A DNA stretch of 64,000 bases. Source: Portulaca oleracea. Its lineage: Eukaryota > Streptophyta > Magnoliopsida > Caryophyllales > Portulacaceae. Shown here piece by piece: positions 23,301 to 35,155 of the stretch. Numbering within the stretch: the first letter of the stretch is position 1; every line of letters begins with the position of its first letter. The notes beneath the pieces were generated by a model. The model saw only the letters and a list, made by a program, of their open reading frames with translations, did no database searches and was not told the origin of the DNA. The DNA lies in assembly GCA_029582165.1 (NCBI GenBank), contig CM055889.1, positions 15,122,841 to 15,186,840 on the forward strand. Reading direction: 5' to 3'. The position numbers and the translations under genes were made by a program.

Positions 23301-23449
23301 GGATTGATAACTCTTTCCAATCCAATCCAATCTAAACCTTACACAATTCCCAAAAAAAATTCTCTCAAAAAACACAATTCCCCAAAAAAGCATCATAACT
23401 TATCCAATCCAATCTATCCAAACCTTATTTTATTCAATCCAAAGAACAA
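23301..23449. repeat. TCCAATCCAATC-rich MITE, inverse of the copy near 34433
   Basis: GGATTGATAACTCTTTCCAA and TTATTCAATCCAAAGAACAAGG are the reverse complements of the ends of a repeat at 34433-34599 (AAAGAGTTATCAATCC). Both are rich in TCCAATCCAATC words. Confidence 0.6.
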
Positions 23450-23524
23450 GGATGTATTTACGAAATATCTGACCCAATTTAACATCCACTCCCTTCATTG
23501 TAGATTGTATATAATTTTCTAATT

Positions 23525-23640
23525 GATATTCATATGAGTCCAAACTTAACTTTTCCCAAATTTAACTTTTCCCAAATTTATTTTATGATATGTCTTTTGT
23601 TGATATTCATATGAGTCCAAACTTAACTTTTCCAAAATTT
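23525..23640 (-). repeat. Tandemly repeated 3' end of BSP copy B
   Basis: TTGATATTCATATGAGTCCA followed by AACTTAACTTTTCC appears at about 23523 and again at about 23599. The second is the true continuation of the BSP reading frame, so the first is a local duplication of its last codons and 3' flank. Confidence 0.75.
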
Positions 23641-24340
23641 AGCCTTATAATCATACCAAAGCTGATCAACAGTTTTACCCAACAAGTCCTGAAAGAAAAT
23701 ATCACTATAACTATCCCTCATCTTTTTGTTGAGTTTAGCCACAAAGCTAGGACTCAAACCCTCATAGTAATCTAAGAACATGGCAGTGTAATCATAACTC
23801 TGGTCCCAGGAGTTACCCTTACCCAGTTGGGCCCACCCGATTGGCGGGGTAAATCTTGCTTTCATCCTCATGATATCAACAATGCCCTCAATCAACCCTC
23901 CTTTATTGTGCACATACACTCACCCTCACCATCCCACTGCCGGGCATGGGTCATCTCGTGGTAAATTACTCCGTTAAATTCCATTTTTACGTCCACGTCG
24001 TGGTAATTTGCGTGGTGCTCTGCGGAGAACCGGATGAGGTCGTTGGAAACGAAGGCTATAAATATCCCGAGTCAAGGCTGGGGAGGAGGACTAAGTCCAC
24101 CTATTCCACAGATTTTCGGTCATCCTCCGAGCTTTGTTGGGAGGTTTTCAGAATGAAGTCGGAGGTAGTTGGGAGGACATTTTCGGCATAGTCGTCCCCG
24201 ATTTTATCTTCAAACACTTTGCCATCGGCTGTGTCGGTTACATTGTTCTCGAAGGAGTATTCAACGGCTAGGATTCCTCTTGATGTCGTGATGATCATCA
24301 AGAGGGAAACAAGAGGGAAGATCAAAGCTAGTTTAGCCAT
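23623..24340 (-). pseudogene. Basic secretory protein copy B, disabled
   Basis: Starting at the ATG at 24340, the first 79 codons are nearly identical to copy A, including the signal peptide (MAKLALIFPLVSLLMII). A Ser codon then becomes TAG near 24101-24103, a two-base insertion follows near 24060-24070 (GGGATATTTATAG), and one base is lost near 23920, after the GEGE codons. The zinc motif YHEMTH survives at about 23950, but the Trp after it is Arg. The last part (GGLIEGIVDIMRMKA to the stop) is open again. Three lesions make it a pseudogene. The copia element starting at 24423 sits 82 bp upstream of the ATG and separates it from its former promoter, which continues at 29380. Confidence 0.93.
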
Positions 24341-24422
24341 GGTTGGTTTGCAAGGTTGGTGTTGTGGTGTTTTTTATTTTTTGTTTGCATGGAGCTGGGT
24401 ATAACTTTTGGAACTGGTTTAT

Positions 24423-24603
24423 TGTGAAGTATAGATGTTCATCAAGAATTAGTTAGTGTGTTAGTTTGTTATTCTTTTCCTCCATTTCTTGTTATGTAGC
24501 TGATGTATGTGTATATATATCCCTCATTGGGATCCTTGCTGAATCAATGAAATACACACAAATATCTCTCCAAATCTCAACCTTTCTTGATTCACATTTC
24601 ACA
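24423..24603 (+). repeat. 5' LTR of copia element
   Basis: The 181-bp repeat begins TGTGAAG and ends TTTCACA. It contains TATATATATCCC and an AATGAAATACACAC tail region near its 3' side. By eye it differs from the 3' LTR by about seven substitutions and one 4-bp indel. Confidence 0.93.
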
Positions 24604-24617
24604 TGGTATTAGAGCCT
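24604..24617 (+). other. Primer binding site of copia element
   Basis: TGGTATTAGAGCCT directly follows the 5' LTR. It is one mismatch from TGGTATCAGAGCC, complementary to the 3' end of initiator tRNA-Met, the usual copia primer. Confidence 0.85.
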
Positions 24618-24661
24618 TAAGGCTCGTACTTCCTAGTTTACACAAATTCATTCTAGCATCT

Positions 24662-27600
24662 ATGGCTACTAGGGAAAACATCTATAATGATGATCCCCTC
24701 TTCTTACAAGCTTTAGATCATCCAGGGCTTTAGTTGATCAGCATCAAACTCAATGGAGCCAACTTTCAACGATGGAGTAGAGCTATGCAAATGGCCTTGA
24801 GGACCAAGAATAAGCTGGGTTTCTTGGATGGAAAATGTGTGAAGCCTACAGAAAATACATCTTCATACAATAAGTGGATTCGAGTTGACAATGTGGTGAT
24901 GAGTTGGTTGTTAGGTGCAATGATTTCAGAATTGTCAGAATCATTCATGTACATTGATTCTGTACAATTTCTATGGTCTGAGTTAGTAGAGAGGTTTGGA
25001 GAAAACAATGGACCCCTTCTATACCAGATTGGGAAAGAAATCATTGATATGTATCAAGGTATAGATAATATGGCAGTTTACTATACAAAATTGAAGAAGC
25101 TATAGGAAGAGATGAATGCTTATTCTGACATTCCTATATATGGGTGCACTAAATCTTGTGAAGCACTCAAGAAGATGCTGGAAATTGAAGAAAAAAAGAA
25201 CTTGGTGCATTTTTTAATTCATCTAAATGATGAATATGATTCCATCAGAAGTCAAATACTTCTACAAGATCCCCTGCCAAGCATAAATAAAGCTTATGCT
25301 ATGATTCAGAGAGTTGAAAAACAAAGACAAGTCTCTGGTAGTATTAGTACTATCAAAAAATTTGTTGCAAACACAACTAGACCTCTTAGAGAGGCAGACA
25401 CATCTAGAGCTTTCTTTTCAAAAGGAGCAGGAAAGGGGATGGTTGATAACAAGAAGAACAAAGTTGCCTTGTACTGTACTCATTGCAAGAAACAAGGGCA
25501 TTCTATTGATCAGTGTTTTAAGTTGATTGGATACCCGAAGTGGTATGATAAATTAAGAATAAACAAAGGGAGAGTTGCTGGGAATGTTACTAGCACAGAG
25601 ACTGACATCACACCTCTGGATGATCAAGAAAACAACAACACCAATGTCAGTCAACTAGATACAAGTATGAAACAGACTTTGATAGCTCAGGAGATGATGA
25701 AATGGATGAAGGGTAGGAAAGATTTCAGCAGTAATGGGTCTAGTAGTGGCTTTGGCTCAGCCTTTGCACACTTTTCTAGTAAGTCCACAAGCTCTCATTC
25801 CAATGTTGATTCTACTGTTAATTCTGAATTCTTGAGTTCTTGGATTGTGGATACAAGAGCCAGTGATCATATGTGTTTCAATCCTAAACTTTTTTCCCAT
25901 TTATCACCCATTTCTAAACCTACTCACATCACATTACCTGATGGAACCCACAAAACTATCTCACAAACTGGTCACATATAACTTACCTCCCATTTAAATC
26001 TCAAGAAAGTTCTCTTTGTTCCTGAATTCAAGTATAACCTCCTTTCTGTTAATCAATTGGTTGTTGATCACAACCTATGTCTCACCTTTTATCCTAATAC
26101 TTGTATATTCCAGGACCTTACAACTAATAAGGTTGTTGCTGTAGCCCCAAGAGAAGGTGATATGTACAAGTTAGATTCAATAGATGATGAAAGGGTCAAT
26201 GAAAACTCTAGCAGAATCATGTCTCAGTCTATAGATAAACATAGTTTTTCTTCTACGCCTTCTTGTTTTTCATATAATGTTGTCAATTCTACTGTTGATA
26301 CTCTTCATACTCGATTAGGGCATACTTCCTTGTCTAAGATGAAACACTTAGATTGTAATATCCAAATTCCTGATAAATACAATTGTGATGTTTGCATTCT
26401 TGCAAAATCTCATAGATTACCTTTTAATAGAAGCTCCATTACCACCCAATCTCCTTTTGAGCTGATTCACATGGATTTATGGGGGGCCATACAAAACCAC
26501 TACTCATTCTGGAGCAAATTATTTCTTAACTTTGGTTAATGATTTTAGTAGATGCACTTGGACTATACTTCTTCGAAGTAAAGATCAAGTTGCTCATACT
26601 ATCATTGATTTTTACAAAATGATCAAGACTAAGTTTGATAAGAAAAATCATCAATTTAGAACAGATAATGGCAAAGAATTCATCAATGCCACTGTTTTGA
26701 ATTTTTTTCAAGAAAAAGGTATTTTAATACAAAGATCAATGGTTAAAACTCCCCAACAAAATGAGATTGCAGAAAGAAAGCATAGACATTTACTTGAAAT
26801 GGCTAGTGCCATCATATTTCAAGCTGTATTTCCTAAAACCTTTAGGGGTGATTGTATTCTTGCTGCTACTCACCTCATAAACAAACTTCCTACAGCTATT
26901 CTTCGATGGAAAAGTCCTTTTGAAATTCTCTATAGCAAAAAACCGATTTAAAAGATTTAAGAACCATTGGATGCCTTTGCTTCACACATAACACAGGCAT
27001 ACAAGACAAATTTGCTCCTAGAGCAACTAAGTGTGTCTTTTTGGAATACACTACTGGTTTAAAAGGTTATAAAGTTCTTGATTACAAACCAAACGTGTTT
27101 TTTTACAGTAGGGACATTATTTTTTAAGAGCACATCTTTCCTTTTAAACAAAACTTGGCACCAAATATCAATATTGATAACAATCAGGGAGACTCCTTGT
27201 TTCCTTTACATGATCGTCTTCCTGATACTGAAGATGTTAACTACATTTCTCCTATTACAGCACCACCTACTGCTCCTAATCAATTTCATTCTCCTAATAG
27301 TTCACATCATTCTCCTCTTGGCTCCACACAAAGAGCTTCTAATTCTAATCAACTTCATGATCAATCTATTCTTACACCTCCATCTATTCCTATATCTCAA
27401 CCCTCTTTTTCTCCTTCTCCTGACCTGAGAAGATCTACTAGAACTGGAGGCCCTCCCTCTTGGTTAAAAGATTTTACTTGTACAAGCAAACCTAAATTAA
27501 AGGCTACAACAACTTCCATTACAACCCTATCTCCTCGGTCTTCTACACCTGAAATACCTCATCCCATTCTTGATCAAATTGAATTTTCTCATCTTTCTTC

Positions 27601-29155
27601 CTCATATATAACTTCTCTGGCAAATGTATTACAAGTTCATGAACCAAGTACTTATAAACAAGCTAGACAACATCATGAATGGGTAAAGGCAATGGAGAGA
27701 AAGCTTGAAGCCCTTGAACAAATGGGACTTGGATTCTCACATCTCTACCTCCAGGGAAGAAAGCTCTCTCATCTAAGTGGGTTTACAAGACCAAGTTTAA
27801 GCCTGATGGGTCTGTTGAGAGACATAAGGCTAGACTTGTGATTAGAGGCTTCGAGCAAGTCAAAGACAAGGACTATAAACATACCTTTTCACCTGTTGCA
27901 AAGCTTACTACTGTTCGTGTTGTTATAGCTCTTGCAGCAGCTAGAAATTGGCCATTATTTCAGCTTGACATCAACAATACTTTTTTGCATGGGTATATTG
28001 ATGAGGAGGTGTATATGGTACCTCCTGATGGGTATCGTAAGGCTAATTCTGGTCAGGTATGTAAATTGGTAAGATCACTTTATGGTTTGAAACATGCTTC
28101 AAGGAAATGGAACTTAGAACTTACTAAGTTTCTGATTAGCAAGGGATTTGTTCAATGTAAAAGTGATTACTCACTTTTTTCAAAGGAGATTGATGGGAAA
28201 CATGTTTACATTTTGGTTTATGTGGATGACTTACTAATCACTGGAGAAGCTCATAGTGTTATTCAACAAATCAAGGCTGATTTACATTTAGCATTCACCA
28301 TCAAAGATTTGGGATTAGCCAAGTATTTTCTTGGCATTGAATTGGCTCGATCATCTGCTGGCATCATCCTCAATTAGAGGAAATATGTTATGGATATTTT
28401 GTGAGACAATGGCCTCACTACCAGCAAACCTACTAGGTTCCCTTTACCTAGAGGTCTAAAACTTGATGATAATTATGGGGTTCCTTTGTCAGATCCTGAG
28501 CCTTATAGGAGGCTCATTGGGAGACTCTTATATCTCACACTTACTAGGCCTGATATATCCTATGCAGTACAACACTTGAGCCAGTTCTTGCAACATTCCA
28601 CTGACAGACAATATCAGGTTGCACTACATGTGTTGAGATATCTCAAAGGATTAGTGAATAAAGGCTTATTTTATTCATCTTCCTCTGATTTTCAGCTCAC
28701 ATCATACTGTGATGCTGATTGGGGAACTTGCAGGATGACAGCCAGGTCACTCACAGGGTACTGCATACTTTTGTGTTCATCCTTGATTTCTTGGAAAACC
28801 AAGAAACAAAAAATTGTTGCCAAATCATCTGTTGAGGCAAAATATAGGGTTATGTCATATACAACATCTGAACTTGAATGGCTTTAACAATTGCTGCAGG
28901 AGCTGGGGGGGGGTCAATATTTCATTACCAATTTCACTCCTCTGTGACAATAAAGCAACTATGTACATTGCAGAAAATCTTGTATTCCATGATAGGACCA
29001 AACATCTAAGGATTGACTGCCATTATACTCGAGATAAGTTACTGGAAGGTTTCTTAGCCACTCACTATGTCTCCTCTCACAATTATATTGCAGACATTAT
29101 GACTAAACCTCTGGTAGAAACACAGCATCATATCATTACCTCTCTTCAAGGATGA
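24662..29155 (+). pseudogene. Copia gag-pol polyprotein, disabled
   Basis: From the ATG at 24662: gag (LNGANFQRWSRAMQMAL), zinc knuckle (CTHCKKQGHSIDQC near 25480), protease (WIVDTRASDHMC near 25841, where the usual D-S/T-G is D-T-R), pre-integrase (LHTRLGHTSLSKMKHL), integrase (FRTDNGKEF, then PQQNEIAERKHRHL), RT (PLFQLDINNTFLHGY and YVDDLL at 28219) and RNase H to 29155. In-frame stops lie at 24731, 25103, 25979, 27124, 28375, 28402 and 28885. Single-base shifts lie near 26480 (G run), 26945, 27722 and 28905 (G run). The stops and shifts are scattered through all domains, as expected from neutral decay after insertion. Confidence 0.95.
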
Positions 29156-29194
29156 ATTTGTTAGACAATCCACTAAATCCACTTTGAGAGGAGA

Positions 29195-29379
29195 TGTGAA
29201 GTATAGATGTTCATCAAGAATTAGTTAGTGTGCTAGTTAGTTTGTTATTCTTTCCCTTCATTTCTTGTTATGTAGCTGATGTATGTGTATATATATCCCT
29301 CCATGGGATCCTTGCTGAATCAATAAAATACACACAAATTTCTCTCTAAATCTCAACCTTTCTTGATTCACATTTCACA
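29195..29379 (+). repeat. 3' LTR of copia element
   Basis: This 185-bp direct repeat of the 24423 LTR is preceded by the purine-rich tract TTGAGAGGAGA. It carries an extra 4 bp within GTGCTAGTTAGTTTG relative to the 5' copy. Confidence 0.93.
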
Positions 29380-29715
29380 TTTATATTGACTTTCATGGGC
29401 AATTTTTTTTAATTAAAAATTGTACAGCTTTTTTGATTTGAAATAGTCATCAAGTCTTTCTTTTGTAACAAAAGTTTGCGTGCACATCCCATAATCAATT
29501 TAAAATGGTGGTCACTTTTGTTATCATTCTAAAGAACATAGCTTCCATTAATTTGAGCTATCTAATCGAATTGTATAATGGAGTTGAGAGAAACCATGAT
29601 GAGCTCATAGAAATAAAGGCGGATAAGCACAAGCATGATTGACGTAGTACACGTTGCTGTTTTTTAATAAAAGGTAAATAGAGCATGTTCAACAAGTTTC
29701 TAGTATGGGGGCACT
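29380..29715. repeat. Displaced upstream flank of BSP copy B
   Basis: This is the counterpart of 15660-16020 upstream of BSP copy A. It was joined to BSP copy B before the copia insertion. The TSD TTTAT overlaps the TATA region of the copy A promoter (GGTTTATATTG). Confidence 0.85.
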
Positions 29716-29902
29716 ACTTAATTACCAACACTTCGACGATGCTTCCGAGCTGCTAAATCGAATTGGAAACAGGCGAAACCAAACCCAAAATTGACAAAAT
29801 TGAACCTGTTCAAAGATCAAATACACCAAATTGTAAAAATCGGATGTCAAACGGAATAGTCCCGAGATATTCAAACCGACGTGAAATCGGAACCGAACGG
29901 GT

Positions 29903-29914
29903 AATATATATATA

Positions 29915-29959
<45 letters not shown>
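29903..29959. repeat. (AT)n microsatellite
   Basis: TA repeats broken once by GC (ATATATGCATATAT). Short open frames over it in three frames are artefacts of the repeat. Confidence 0.95.
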
Positions 29960-29963
<4 letters not shown>

Positions 29964-30088
29964 GTTTTTGCTCCAATTAATTTATACTCATAAGTAAATG
30001 ACTGAAAATAATTCAAACTAACTTTTTAGCTTACACTGTATTGTACTTTTAACCTATTTACCGTCACTGAACTTTTTTTCTATTTACC

Positions 30089-30130
<42 letters not shown>

Positions 30131-30158
30131 GTGTGTGTGTGTGTGTGTCAGTGTGTGT
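30089..30158. repeat. Compound (CT)n-(GT)n microsatellite
   Basis: About 20 CT units run into about ten GT units, interrupted by CA. From 30160 to 31370 I see AT-rich intergenic DNA with a MITE-like right end near 31010 (CACGTAGCCAAACGCCCACTTAG) and no gene. Confidence 0.95.
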
Positions 30159-31375
30159 ATCAATAATGATAGTACAACTTTTTTCAATAGTTTTAATTAT
30201 TAATGTATATTGATAGATATTACAATTTAGTCTCAAAAATAATTTTAGATAAATTAATAAAAATTATACCATACATTGCACTAGTTATAAGAAATTAACT
30301 ATCGACAAAATTATAATCAATGCCACCAAATTTACACTCAATTACCATATGAGAATTGTCTTAAATATATGTAATGTAGAATGTTGTAATTTCTATTTAG
30401 AATGTATTTAACTATTGATTAAGTTTTTTTTTTGAAAATTGGAATATTGTAGCTTTTAGTAATAATTTACAAATTTTATTTTGAATGTTGTAGTTTCTAG
30501 TAATAATTTATAAAATATCCACATTATATTATAAAAGTAAATTGGTATTAAACTATTAGTCTTGATTAAAAAAATTTGGTAATTGATGAACAATTAAGTT
30601 ATTAACTTATTAATACAAGTATTATTAATCTTTAGTGATTATTTATTGGTCACACAAATATGGAAGAAAATATCCTAATAATAAATATAAATGTAAAAGA
30701 AACACTAAAAATGTGGAGGGAAAACCTAAAGACAAAAAGTCCTACTGCAAACAAGTGAAACAACAAACTATGTCAAACACTCTTTACAAAACAGCCAATA
30801 GAAACAGTTACGAAAAATAGCTAACAAAACAACCAAAAGTCAAACAGCTAACAAAATAGTTAGCAACTCAAAACAACCAACACCCAACAGTTAATTTTCA
30901 AATACTCCCGATATGAAAAATTATTTGCCAAACACCTTAAATAATTTTTAATTTTGATGAGTCCAAAAAATTAAAAGCTACCTCACTAAACACGTAGCCA
31001 AACGCCCACTTAGTTTGCTGTTATATTGGGTCTTAGAATGATTGAGAAACCCACGCCCCCAAATGCATAACGTGTTGGGTTGTTTTTGACAAATCTGGAT
31101 TATTTATTTTGATGGTATCATTTTTTTAAAAATTATTTCTTACATGCTTGAGAATATTTGGATAGTTTTATTTTATAATAATCACAGCCTAGTTGTTATG
31201 ATACCTTTTTTTATAGCAATTGCTATAATACTTTAATATTGTAAGATCTTTACACAAAAATTTTATGTTAATATTATAAATTAATCGTTTGATACACCTT
31301 AAAAGAATGAATTATAACACATAGAAAAGCAATTGTTGCTCGTAGATGTATTCACCATAAGTTGAGATCAACAAA

Positions 31376-31446
31376 GTAGTTGTAGTTTAGTGATAAATAT
31401 TTCATGTTGTGGCCGTGAAAACTTGGGCTTGAATCCCGATAATCAC
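31376..31446 (+). pseudogene. tRNA-His relic
   Basis: This is colinear with the tRNA-His at 14526 and preceded by the same AACAAAG. The anticodon region ATGTTGTGGCCGTG is retained. The acceptor is ruined (GTAGTTG against GATAATCAC), and the D- and anticodon-stem pairs are lost. Confidence 0.8.
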
Positions 31447-31454
31447 AAATTTGA

Positions 31455-31547
31455 CCGGACCTTAACTTAGTTGGTAGAGCAGAGAATCAGATTGTGCTTT
31501 CACAAACTATCCTTAGGTTGTTGTTGGTTCAAATTCAGCAGGTTGGA
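31455..31547 (+). pseudogene. tRNA-Tyr relic with 5' end preserved
   Basis: CCGGACCTTAACTTAGTTGG followed by TAGAGCAGAG matches the start of plant tRNA-Tyr with an extra G. The GTA anticodon is replaced by CAGATT-like sequence. The intron and 3' exon (ATCCTTAGGTTG, GGTTCAAATTCAGCAGG) are mutated. It keeps the 5' half that the 14621 copy has lost. Confidence 0.78.
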
Positions 31548-31656
31548 TTTTTTTGTTTTTCTCGTTAGAGCCCTACACCGAAATCATACATTAGAAGTGT
31601 ACTCTTTTTATTCATGTAATGGTATTACATAGTGTTACAAATTCAAAACCAGGTTA

Positions 31657-32329
31657 CTAGTTCCCATAATTAGCCTTGTAATCAGACCAAAGTTGATCAA
31701 CAGTTTTACCTAATAAATCCTGAAAAAACTCATCATTATAACTATCCTTCATCTTTTTGTTAAGCTGAGCCACAAACCCAGGCATCAAGCCATCACAGTA
31801 ATACAAGAACCTGGCTATGACACTATAACCCTGTTGGTGGGACCAACCCAGCTTTTAACCTAATAAAGTCAGCAATGCCCTCAATTAATCTTCCTCTATT
31901 TTGCTCATAAACTTGATTGTTACCATTCCACTGCCAAACATGGGTCATCTCATGGTAAATCACCCCAGTAAACTCCGTTTTTACGTCTCCACTGTGGTAA
32001 TTTGCGAGGTAGTCCGCTGAGAACTGGATTTGGTTGTTGCTGGTTTGTGCTACAATACCCTGGCTAAGGGTGGGGACCAGGATTAAGGTGACTTGATCGA
32101 CAGATTTCCGGTCAGAATCAGAGTTTTCTTGAAAAGTTTGCCAGATGAAGTTGGTGGCTGCTTCCAGGGTTTGGTGGGCGTAGTCATCTCCAATGTTGTT
32201 GGCGTAGACTGTGCCACCGTTTGTTGTGGCTGCATTATTTGTGACACTGTAATCAACGGCCAGGATTCCTTGAGATATCCCGATGATCAAGACGGAAAGA
32301 AGAGGGAAACTCAAAGCTGGTTTAGCCAT
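31657..32329 (-). pseudogene. Basic secretory protein copy C, disabled by a deletion
   Basis: The ATG at 32329 opens a signal peptide (MAKPALSFPLLSVLIIG) and 168 codons of clear BSP sequence with the zinc motif YHEMTHVWQW and the downstream RGRLIEGIADFIRLKAG. Just after PPTG an out-of-frame deletion removes the sequence matching WAQPGQGNSWDQ of copy A, and the frame meets a stop at 31823-31825. The C-terminal third (GYSVIARFLYYCDG, QDLLGKTVDQLWSDYK) continues in another frame to a stop at 31657. The N-terminal two thirds keep the HExxH site but are more diverged from A than B is, so C is the oldest paralogue. A truncated product is possible but unlikely to fold. Confidence 0.9.
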
Positions 32330-32883
32330 GTTTGTGAAGCTATACATGTTAGTATGGTTTGTAGAGGGTTTATATAGATTTCACTTTGGGTATTTTCAAG
32401 GAAAGTGTGAAATGATCAATGTATAGTGTTAGTTCAAAAAATCATCATTAATCATGTAAGAAAATTGCATGCTGAGTATGCAAGTCAAAGTTTCCTTCAC
32501 AACAAACTATTATCACTGCAGCTCACACGTTATATTAAATGATATCTTTAAACATTAAAAAGCCTCCATGCACAACTACTGTTCAAATTGAAAAAACACT
32601 GTTCAACTGGCACTTTTGTAAATTCGGCCAACTTTGATGCAAATTGTTCAATATTGATGCCCATCCCCAGGAGATTTCCCATCTCCATTTTCACCGTCCA
32701 CTTTCCATTATCAGATAGATATGGAGTGGAGTTGAAAATATTGATGTCAAACATTAATCCTCAAAATTGAGGGTTTGACTTGTGGGTCATGCTTTGTTAT
32801 TCAAAGAGGCAAGTACTAATGAAGGTAATGGAGGAGTTAGCAGTGGCAGGGCTATTTATTTGAGGAATATGAAAATATAGAAA

Positions 32884-33382
32884 GGAGAATTGGATTTTAA
32901 TACTCCCAATTTTTACAAATTTGAGAGCAATAATCTTTATTTTCGGTTTGTATTTTGGTGGTCCAAAAAAATAAAATTGAATTGTAGTGGGACATCATCG
33001 AGAGTATACCCTAAATATCATAGATTTTGTGTTGCATTTGATCCAAAACTTAGTATAACACTTTACCATGATTTTTAAAAAATTGAATTCTTTTACGATT
33101 TTTCATTTTTATTCATTTTAAAAAATCATAATAATTACTCGGAGTCTCAAAAAAATAATTTTAAAATAATTTTAGTAATTACACTTCAATATCTTTCTGG
33201 GGGCAGGAACAAAAAAAAATTAAAATAATATGAGTTAAGAATGAAAAAAGTAAAAAGAATGTAGAGTCGAATTTGGTACCACTACAATCCATTTTTTTTT
33301 TGGACTACAAGAATACAAATCAATAATAGGAATTATTGGTGTCCAATCTACAAAAGTTAAGATTATTATAATCCAATTTTCC
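32884..33382. repeat. Foldback MITE, family F1, with a longer interior
   Basis: The left arm (GGAGAATTGGATTTTAATAC, then TTTGGTGGTCCAAAAAAATA and TAGTGGGACATCATCGAG) and right arm (TTTTTTTGGACTACAAGAAT, then TAATCCAATTTTCC) match the arms of the 47455-47781 copy. The interior is AT-rich and different, making this copy about 500 bp. Confidence 0.7.
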
Positions 33383-34432
33383 AATATAGAAATGTGAAGT
33401 TCACCATTTCTATTCAACTCATGTTTACTTGTATTTAGCAATATTAGTAGCACCAAGTCTACTCTCGTAGGTTGCTCTGCCTTCCCCACACTACATTGGA
33501 TTTCCATTTACCCTTATTTATTTGTCAGAATATGATAATGATTCATGTTGAATCATAATTTGATACATGTAATTTGTGATAACACTATTTTCTGACAATT
33601 TCACTGTATATCCGTGAGTATGATAGTGAAGCTTTGGTCCAGTAATAATCCTCGTTCAATTTCTTTATGCTTAGCTACTTAATTACATAATCCTCTATTT
33701 GCGATTATAATACAGATGTCCTTTATTGGAAAGAGAGTAATTAGAGATATATACAATTTTACTTTGATAAATTATGATTATATTGTTCGTGAAAAAAGAT
33801 ATATTATTTACAAAATTATAGTTCAAAAATATGAACAGAATAACTTAGGCACCATTTTTTTAAGCGGTTAATTTGCGGTGCGGTAAGTTGCGGTAAATTG
33901 AGGTAATTTACGTTGCGGTTAGTTACGTTAAAGCACAAAAGAATGTTGTCTTAATAGCACTTTGTTTAAAGTTAAAAGTTCATTATATTATTTACCGCGC
34001 GCATCGCGCGCGCTTTTGTGACTAGTTGTCTTAAAAGTTTAATCTTTACTTCAATTGTTTTGGTCCATCTCATCTAGAGCAGCGCAAGGCACTATTCATG
34101 ACATTAGTGTAATTTATCATCCACCAAAGTTGTTTACCTATATAATTTCTCATGAAAGACCTAATTATATGACCAAGTTCTTTAAACTGATAAGCTACGT
34201 TTAATTTAACTCAACATTGTCTTATCTTAACTAATTTTACCTAATTTTTTAATAAAAACATTAAAACCAAACTCAAAAGTTTAATAAAAAAGAAATTGAA
34301 AAAAAAATTGAAATAATATTATTTTAACCATTAAATCATTCCACTTTTTCCAACACTTATAACTTTTCATTTATTTTCCTCAAAGCATTCAAATTTTATT
34401 AATAAAATACTTTCACCCTACAATAAACTTTG

Positions 34433-34599
34433 GATTGGATAAAATGAGGTTTGGATTGATTGAATTGAATTGGATTGGATTGGATTGGATATGTTATGAT
34501 ATTTTTTTTTGGGGAATTATGTTTTAGAGAGGATGTTTTGTTGGGGAATTGTATTGGATTAGATTGGATTGGAAAGAGTTATCAATCCAAAGAACAGGG
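34433..34599. repeat. GGATTGGATT-rich MITE, inverse of the copy near 23301
   Basis: It contains GAATTGGATTGGATTGGATT and ends GGAAAGAGTTATCAATCC followed by AAAGAACAGGG, the reverse complement layout of 23301-23449. From 33400 to 34430 I see only AT-rich intergenic DNA, including a GCGGT-word cluster at 33860-33930. Confidence 0.6.
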
Positions 34600-35032
34600 A
34601 ACTCAAATCAATCTTAACATTTCCTTCCCTTTCCTCTCCTTACCTTTCCAATCCTAACTCAACCTAACGACTCTAAAAAACAGGACCTATACTTCATCTA
34701 AAATTTCAGTAATCGACTCAACTTGAATTATTATCTTCGATGAAAATTAGGTTTTTCAAAAAAATATATATATATATTGCACCAAGCATGAATGCATCAT
34801 ATTTTATAAATCAATTCGATCAGAATGATCTAAGCTAAATTGAAATACATCTATCTAAAAGACAATTCAATTGATTTTAACTCAAACAAAATGCTTTGTA
34901 CTTGAATGATTTTGGTTGCAATGTGTGAATATCAGCTTATGCATGGCTAGAGCCATTTTTTAAAGAAAAAGACGGATACTTGAAAATCATAAATACTTCA
35001 ACGCTTAGTGATGATTTTTCTTAATCCTCAGT

Positions 35033-35155
35033 CTGAAATGAACCCCGGAAAATTTCAGCATTAGGTTTGTCAACTTTGACGAAGACTTTTAAATTGACTT
35101 AATCCAACCTTATTAGACATTTTATTGGGCCATACCAAATTCAACAAGGATTTTT
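35033..35155. repeat. Direct repeat of about 120 bp, left copy
   Basis: CTGAAATGAACCCCGGAAAA and, further on, TTATTGGGCCATACCAAATT recur at 37739 and 37837 in the same orientation. The 2.6 kb in between holds other transposable-element relics. Confidence 0.8.

Larger units (their letters stand above)
24423..29379 (+). mobile_element. Ty1-copia retrotransposon with both LTRs and target duplication
   Basis: The element is bounded by direct repeats that start TGTGAAGTATAGATG and end TTCACATTTCACA. The host sequence TTTAT is repeated on both sides (24418-24422 and 29380-29384), which is the expected 5-bp target duplication. The pieces outside it rejoin to give the BSP upstream flank seen at 15655. 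The order gag, protease, integrase, RT, RNase H is copia-type. The coding region is broken, so it is non-autonomous now. Confidence 0.96.
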
